From positions 1 through 24,878 of IMG/VR virus record IMGVR_UViG_3300042382_000722: a DNA stretch of 24,878 nt; one strand, written 5' to 3'. This document shows, piece by piece, positions 20,495-24,878 of this stretch (its first letter is position 1; every line of letters begins with the position of its first letter). Both the position numbers and the translations under genes were made by a program. The stretch is from a virus. Under the pieces are notes generated by a model. It was not told the origin of the DNA. It saw only the letters and a list, made by a program, of their open reading frames with translations, and ran no database searches.

Positions 20495-20664
20495 CGTTTT
20501 CGTTTGGCAGCTTTTTCGGCTTCTTGGTTCTCTCGTTTACGGAAGGCGATCGCCTGATTTACCCAAAAAATCCCCTCATCAGAATCCAGCTTTAGAAATT
20601 CATTGAGGGGATAGTTGAGGATTTGGCAGGCAAAGATTAAATCCTGACAAGATGGAATTTGTTC
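20491..20664 (-). CDS. -1 frameshift extension of the tail assembly chaperone (E'/GT-type)
   Basis: 57 codons open in the -1 frame from the slippery A-AAA-AAG at 20664-20670 to the TGA at 20491-20493. Ribosomes that slip there make a fusion of 175 + 57 = 232 residues instead of the 183-residue chaperone. The extension (LIFACQILNYPLNEFLKLDS, then EGIFWVNQAIAFRKRENQ) has the helical, tryptophan-containing and basic character of the E'/T parts that bind the tape measure. It has no start of its own, and its stop is coupled to the tape measure ATG. An inverted repeat ATCCCCTCA/TGAGGGGAT lies within it (20570-20612). Confidence 0.8.
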   Translation of the reverse strand, partial: EQIPSCQDLIFACQILNYPLNEFLKLDSDEGIFWVNQAIAFRKRENQEAEKAAKRKR

Positions 20665-21188
20665 TTTTTTGGCGTTACGAGGGGCATCAACGCTTGAACT
20701 TCACCCGCAGGCATATCAAGAAAATCATCATAGGTTAGGGCTTTGCCATCCACCTGTATCAAGAAGCTCAGCAACCAAAAAGCCACTGCCGCCTGATCGT
20801 TGTTTGCCCGTGCCTGAGCCTTAGCGTTATCCCCCACCAACCGATTACGGAGTAACGTTATTTTTTTATCTCCCAACTCGTATTGTTTGGGGAACGATTC
20901 CACAGCAATAGGCTTCAGTTCCGCCAGAGAAAACAGCACACCGGATAGAGTCTCAGAAATCTCAGCATCTAGCCCGTTTACCGCATCAATAGTCAGCGTT
21001 TCACCGTTGCGAGTACAAGTAGTAGAAATCAGCGAAGCCTCAAAACCTTGCCCCTTAATCTGTGCCTTTAGAGCAAAGTACAGGTCTAATCCCGTCGCCT
21101 CCTTTTTGACTTCTAGGCGATCGCCCTCCCCCAATTCCAGATAGGCAATGTAATCAGGCTTTCCCGTTACTTCCGTTGATTTCGTCAT
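20637..21188 (-). CDS. tail assembly chaperone (E/G-type)
   Basis: 183 residues: MTKSTEVTGKPDYIAYLELG at the start, an alpha/beta body and a C-terminal helix before the proline-lysine slip site (residues 173-175, PKK). It lies between the tail tube gene and the tape measure gene, the fixed place of the gpG/gpE chaperone in phages with long tails, where it keeps the tape measure soluble while the tube polymerises. The slippery site near its 3' end produces the longer fusion (see 20491-20664). The N-terminal family was not recognised by sequence; the call rests on place and frameshift. Confidence 0.8.
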   Translation of the reverse strand: MTKSTEVTGKPDYIAYLELGEGDRLEVKKEATGLDLYFALKAQIKGQGFEASLISTTCTRNGETLTIDAVNGLDAEISETLSGVLFSLAELKPIAVESFPKQYELGDKKITLLRNRLVGDNAKAQARANNDQAAVAFWLLSFLIQVDGKALTYDDFLDMPAGEVQALMPLVTPKKNKFHLVRI

Positions 21189-21191
21189 GGA

Positions 21192-21686
21192 TTACAGCCC
21201 AAATAAACTTAATAAATTGCCGCCTACTTTGATGCCATTCAACACGTCAAATTCATATTGAACAGCCCCCCCAATTTGCACCATCAAATAATCACAGGCG
21301 TAAACGGTTTGGGGTTCAGAAGTTTCGCCATCCTCAAACGAACCCAGTTCAGCCTCTTTGGGGCGACCACGCATCGTCATTGACAACTGTTGCGGAAGAG
21401 CAATCCCCCGTCCGTCATAGGTTTTTTGCTCACCTCGCAGGATGATTTGCGAAGTAAACGAACCATCGTAAATAGCCCGTGAAAACTCAGGGGGATAATG
21501 CAGCCACATGATCGTGAACTCCAACGGCGCAACGTTTTCGGGGAGTTCCATCGTTCCAGCCATCCCCAGACCCGCGTACTCTTTCTGGTTGTATTCAATC
21601 GTGGGCAGTTCTAATCCTCGAACGGTTCCCGTCGCATCAATGCCGCCAATGTAGGCACGCATATTAATGGGTTTTCTTACTGGCAT
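21192..21686 (-). CDS. major tail tube protein (P2 FII family)
   Basis: 164 residues. MRAYIGGIDATGTVRGLELP and LEFTIMWLHYPPEF are of the FII/Mu gpM type, with a beta-sandwich core and a loop (DGRGIALPQQLSMTMRG) that forms the tube lumen. It directly follows the sheath gene by 3 bases, as expected, since tube and sheath are made in equal numbers. It stacks in hexameric rings on the tape measure. Confidence 0.88.
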   Translation of the reverse strand: MPVRKPINMRAYIGGIDATGTVRGLELPTIEYNQKEYAGLGMAGTMELPENVAPLEFTIMWLHYPPEFSRAIYDGSFTSQIILRGEQKTYDGRGIALPQQLSMTMRGRPKEAELGSFEDGETSEPQTVYACDYLMVQIGGAVQYEFDVLNGIKVGGNLLSLFGL

Positions 21687-21689
21687 GAA

Positions 21690-23393
21690 TTACACTCCTA
21701 CGGCTTCTTGACCGACGTTAAGGTTTGCAGCAAGGGCAACATCTAGGATTGAGATGATGTTGATATTTTCAGCAGGGGGCGGCGGCAACATTTGCAGTCT
21801 GAAACTTACGATGCCATCGGCTAACTGAGTGGGGAGGTTGTCGCTAGGCGAGTAATAAAGCCGCGAACCGTCCAGCAGATCACCACTGGCAATCAACGTT
21901 CTTAGATACGCATTTGCAGAATCAAGGAAGCTTTCAATCAGGGCGTTGTTTAGCTTGCCGTCGATATACTGAAACGCCAGAAATTGCAGGGCTTCATGGA
22001 TCACAATGCGAGCAAATTCGATGCACATGAAGTTCTCGGGACTGGTGTTTGCCGGATAGGCAAAGCTTCTGTTGCCCCAAGTCCGTCGCCCCGTACCAAA
22101 TCCATTGACGACCGTCACGATTCCCACGTCGTTAAGGTTATTCGCCTCTGTGGTGAAATTGCCGAGGATGAACTCGATGGGTCGCTCCACATCAACGATG
22201 CCGCGAATCTCAATATTTGATGGCGACTTAGAGATCCCTTGTGCCGCCGTTGTATTGATCCAAAGACCAGCAAATCGGGCGGATGTCGGGTCTAGCTCGT
22301 TCGTGTTAGTCAGATTGCGGGAAATCATGACGTGAGGATAAATCCCGACAAGCTTGCGACTCCCATAGTTGAAGTTGATCGTCCCTTGCGCACCACGTCC
22401 CGAAATAGCCGTATTCACGCTAATCCCAATGGGGGCATCCACAATCCCGATCGCATCAATATTGAAAGCAACCACATCGATCGCCGAAGTCACCGACACC
22501 ACAGAGGAATAACCAGGGGCAATCAATAACCGAGGCTTCACACCGAATAGGGCATAGCAATCTTTAGCCGCTTCCAGACCGAGGCGATCGCCATCACCAT
22601 CCACACCGCCGATAATGTCGGAATTTTGGACGATAGAAGGATCAACATAGGTATAAGTGACCTCCACATCACCACCAGCGGCGATCGCACCACCAGCCAA
22701 TCGAGTGATCACACCCGCTGCGGTATCTAAGCTGTAATCAGTATTCAGGACATAGGTGGGAGTGCCGCCGTTACCCTTAACCAAAACGCCGCTCAAACCT
22801 TCTTCAATCTGGATTGTGTCGTTAGTAGCGAACGTTTCATCCGCCGCTGTAACCGTGGTTAGATGTGCGCCGGACGGGTAACTGTAGTCCAGTTCAACAT
22901 CCGCATCAGCGGCAATATCACCAGCTTCAACACGGGTAATAATACCGTTGCCTTCGTCGTAAACATAATCAGTGTTAGCCACATAAGTGGGAGTGCCACC
23001 CGTGCCAGTAACCACCAACGCAGTCGCGCCCCGTGGGATTTGGATCACATCATTAGCGAAGGTTTGCTCTTGCCCCGTAACTGGGGTGGTTATCTGAGTA
23101 CCAAAAGCGTCTAGGACGTTAACGACATAAACCTCAACGCCACCATCGCTGGTCGCCTGATCGAAGATGCCATCTAATGCTTTCGGGATGGTATAGCCGA
23201 GGCGATCTTCTCCAAATGACAAAGCCCCCTGTCGTCTGTTCGTGACTAGGACGGGGGTATTTAGCGAGCGATCGCCACTCGCAACCAAATACTGAGGGGA
23301 CGTACCAACTAAGAAAATCCGGTTGGGAGATTCCCGCGTGGGACGGACACCCGTGGTTACAATCTCAATCGATGGACCGTGCTTAATTGCCAT
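21690..23393 (-). CDS. contractile tail sheath protein with a tandem inserted domain
   Basis: 567 residues, in the range for sheaths. The start MAIKHGPSIEIVTTGVRPTR and IFLVGTSPQYLVASG are of the phage sheath family; the C-terminal third (FGTGRRTWGNRSFAYPANTS, RIVIHEALQFLAFQYIDGKL) carries the conserved sheath core. Residues about 102-172 and 179-250 are two copies of one unit sharing GGTPTYVxNTDY and a GxITR-x4-G-x-IAA pattern; these lie in the variable outer domain. The product polymerises around the tube and contracts on infection. Confidence 0.92.
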   Translation of the reverse strand: MAIKHGPSIEIVTTGVRPTRESPNRIFLVGTSPQYLVASGDRSLNTPVLVTNRRQGALSFGEDRLGYTIPKALDGIFDQATSDGGVEVYVVNVLDAFGTQITTPVTGQEQTFANDVIQIPRGATALVVTGTGGTPTYVANTDYVYDEGNGIITRVEAGDIAADADVELDYSYPSGAHLTTVTAADETFATNDTIQIEEGLSGVLVKGNGGTPTYVLNTDYSLDTAAGVITRLAGGAIAAGGDVEVTYTYVDPSIVQNSDIIGGVDGDGDRLGLEAAKDCYALFGVKPRLLIAPGYSSVVSVTSAIDVVAFNIDAIGIVDAPIGISVNTAISGRGAQGTINFNYGSRKLVGIYPHVMISRNLTNTNELDPTSARFAGLWINTTAAQGISKSPSNIEIRGIVDVERPIEFILGNFTTEANNLNDVGIVTVVNGFGTGRRTWGNRSFAYPANTSPENFMCIEFARIVIHEALQFLAFQYIDGKLNNALIESFLDSANAYLRTLIASGDLLDGSRLYYSPSDNLPTQLADGIVSFRLQMLPPPPAENINIISILDVALAANLNVGQEAVGV

Positions 23394-23637
23394 CAGCGAT
23401 CACCTCCTTTGCTGTTACTGATTTTTTTGCACTGGTTGAAACTTTTTGGGGTGCGGCGATCGCCACATCTTCCACCACTTCCAACAGCCCGTTTTTGATC
23501 CACTGCCGCACCACATCCAGAGTGATATCCAGCGTATAAATCTTCCTTGGCATGAGGTTTAAAGTGACGTTCGGATTCTGCAATGTCGCACTGCCCACCG
23601 TTGCCCCAATCCACTTACATTTCTTGAAATTCTGCAT
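23383..23637 (-). CDS. unknown small tail-operon protein (Mu gp38 position)
   Basis: 84 residues starting MQNFKKCKWIGATVGSATLQ; a beta-rich front (NPNVTLNLMPRKIYTLDITL) and a lysine/alanine-rich tail. It overlaps the sheath start by 11 bases. It holds the place of the short gene between gp37 and the sheath in Mu-like phages, but I see no sequence match to that family. Structural or assembly role inferred from place only. Confidence 0.6.
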   Translation of the reverse strand: MQNFKKCKWIGATVGSATLQNPNVTLNLMPRKIYTLDITLDVVRQWIKNGLLEVVEDVAIAAPQKVSTSAKKSVTAKEVIADGN

Positions 23638-23640
23638 AAT

Positions 23641-24213
23641 TTAGCCCTTGTAAATATCTGTCAAATCAGCCCCGCCGCCGCCGTCGTCATAACCAATCGC
23701 GCCCGTACCCGTGGCAGTCTCAATGGGATCATCGGCAAAGTTAATTTCGGCAAGCGTGGGCAAGGTATCAGGGTCAACAAATTGCTGACTTGCACCACCC
23801 GGCATCCTGACCGAAAAGGAACCCTGCGCCGTAACGTAGGACTCTGACATCCCCGCAAAATTGAACGCCCCCAAGGATAATTCCTCAAGCAGGTTCGGCA
23901 TGACGTAGCCAAATAACAGGTCACGAATATGGGCTTTCACCTGATAGAACCCACCTACCCCGCGCAACTTTTTGACCATAATGCTGACGGCGTAATTGTG
24001 GACTTCCTCACGAAAAGAACCCACAAAATCAGTCGTCCCCATGTCTGTCCCCACCCAACTTAGGATCACCATGCCAGCCTCGGCGATCGCCGCCCAATCT
24101 TTTGGTAAATCGGGCATAAACTGCACCGTTACGCCATGTAGATCTCGGACAGGCTGGAGGTGTTGCGCCAGTGCCAGTTCAAACTCTTCTTGGTAGGCAA
24201 GGGTTTCCGTCAT
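23641..24213 (-). CDS. phage gp37-like tail protein
   Basis: 190 residues. EFELALAQHLQPVRDLHGVT, WAAIAEAGMVILSWVGTDMG and SIMVKKLRGVGGFYQVKAHI with IRDLLFGYVMPNLLEELS follow the pattern of the Mu gp37 family, found before the sheath in contractile-tail operons; its exact function is not established, a tail-terminator or connector role is likely. It overlaps the upstream gene by 4 bases (ATGA). The C-terminus is glycine-rich (DDGGGGADLTDIYKG). Confidence 0.75.
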   Translation of the reverse strand: MTETLAYQEEFELALAQHLQPVRDLHGVTVQFMPDLPKDWAAIAEAGMVILSWVGTDMGTTDFVGSFREEVHNYAVSIMVKKLRGVGGFYQVKAHIRDLLFGYVMPNLLEELSLGAFNFAGMSESYVTAQGSFSVRMPGGASQQFVDPDTLPTLAEINFADDPIETATGTGAIGYDDGGGGADLTDIYKG

Positions 24214-24620
24214 ATCGTTGATAGAAACTCCTTAGCGATTTTGGCGTGTTCTTCCCTGTCGCGATCGCCGAAGCCGAGGAATTTGCGCTGTGCCATTTTC
24301 GACGTGCCAGTTTGGTGAAAAATCCCGTAGCCTTGGGTCGCGAAGACAAACGCACTATCCCCCGAAACTTCAGAAGAAACAGAGTTGATCAGTGCCGAGG
24401 TTTCCCGCAAGATTGCCCCGCTACGTTTCCGGAGTAGGGTACTTGGACGCAACGCCGCCCAAGGCGCACCATCGGGGTCAGACTGCTGAGCGAAATTTAA
24501 CTTAGTTGATCGCTCTTGATAAGCCGCATTTCGTCCCAACATAGGGCGCAGGTTTTCGAGTTTGTCGGACATCACATCCAAAACTTGAATTGCATTGCCG
24601 CTGACTTTGACCTTAACCAT
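24210..24620 (-). CDS. virion morphogenesis/tail completion protein (Mu gpG / P2 gpS type)
   Basis: 136 residues. RSTKLNFAQQSDPDGAPWAA followed by LRPSTLLRKRSGAILRETSA is the signature of this family (a PDG-PWxxL turn and KRSGxxLxxTG-like segment); GYGIFHQTGTSKMAQRKFLG near the end matches the conserved FHQxG-x-MPxRxFLG motif. These proteins join heads to tails or complete the tail. Start overlaps the stop of the previous gene by one base (TAATG). Confidence 0.88.
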   Translation of the reverse strand: MVKVKVSGNAIQVLDVMSDKLENLRPMLGRNAAYQERSTKLNFAQQSDPDGAPWAALRPSTLLRKRSGAILRETSALINSVSSEVSGDSAFVFATQGYGIFHQTGTSKMAQRKFLGFGDRDREEHAKIAKEFLSTI

Positions 24621-24877
24621 TACGCCGAACTCCCATAGGTAGAAGTGGTAATCAGATAGCCCTGAACTTTTTGCCCAAGGATTTCGTTCTCGTCAAAACC
24701 AGCACTGGCGATCGCCGGAACAAAATGAAATTCGTACTCGGTGTTGCTGCCGTCCATCGTTGCTTTGGCGATCGCGCCATCCCTAACGCCATCGGGCAAA
24801 ACATTAGGATCGGTGCAGTGACCTTTGACGTAAATTACGGTTTGATCCCCACCGACGAATGGGGTGTTCTGAGGCAT
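24620..24877 (-). CDS. unknown small structural-operon protein
   Basis: 85 residues, complete, starting MPQNTPFVGGDQTVIYVKGH one base from the window edge. Beta-rich (TVIYVKGH, YEFHFVPA, QGYLITTSTYG) without known motif. It precedes the virion morphogenesis gene, where head-tail connector or head genes usually lie, so it may be a neck or head-associated protein. Function unknown. Confidence 0.6.
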   Translation of the reverse strand: MPQNTPFVGGDQTVIYVKGHCTDPNVLPDGVRDGAIAKATMDGSNTEYEFHFVPAIASAGFDENEILGQKVQGYLITTSTYGSSA

Positions 24878-24878
24878 C

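Overview
The window reads as part of a temperate-type phage or prophage of a cyanobacterium. The cyanobacterial call rests on the very frequent HIP1 octamer GCGATCGC (and the core CGATCGCC) on almost every gene; the phage call rests on a contiguous contractile-tail (P2/Mu-type) gene block and a phage replication block. No integrase, terminase, portal or capsid gene lies inside the window, so whether it is integrated cannot be decided here.

Layout. (1) 1-1567, leftward: an unrecognised module of a helix-turn-helix-like protein, a small soluble protein and three small membrane proteins. A divergent rightward HTH-like gene (1731-2000) shares a motif with its neighbour. (2) 2293-3886, leftward: small genes ending in a phage single-stranded-DNA-binding protein with an IPF C-terminal tip. 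(3) 3949-4050: back-to-back promoters with overlapping -35 boxes, the likely genetic switch, next to a small XRE-type repressor gene. (4) 4367-10713, rightward, densely overlapping: KilA/antirepressor-like protein, lambda-O-like initiator carrying a five-copy iteron array (probable origin), DnaB-type helicase, zinc/Toprim primase-like protein, a PAPS-reductase-family protein and several small unknowns. (5) 10714-12868: two accessory cassettes of about 1.08 kb each, bounded by copies of the 3' end of the preceding gene; each ends in its own terminator. (6) 12892-13804, leftward: two overlapping membrane/coiled-coil proteins. (7) 14039-15681, rightward: a DNA cytosine-5 methyltransferase, a small basic protein, then a strong promoter driving a structured RNA whose open frame resembles the C-terminal tail of a cyanobacterial IS200/IS605 TnpB (an omega-RNA-like element), followed by a 44-residue ORF and a terminator. 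(8) 15847-15968, leftward: an initiator-type tRNA(CAU) with its own terminator. (9) 16452-24877, leftward: tail genes in the order small protein, virion morphogenesis/tail completion, gp37-like, small protein, sheath, tube, chaperone with a programmed -1 frameshift product, tape measure, U, X, D.

How it fits together: the repressor/antirepressor pair probably governs the replication operon; initiator, origin, helicase, primase and SSB form a nearly self-contained replication set; the methyltransferase may protect phage DNA; the tail block builds a contractile tail that tape-measure length suggests is on the order of 115 nm. The parts least explained by known phage biology are the solo omega-RNA-like transcription unit, the repeat-bounded cassettes, and the phage-linked initiator tRNA.
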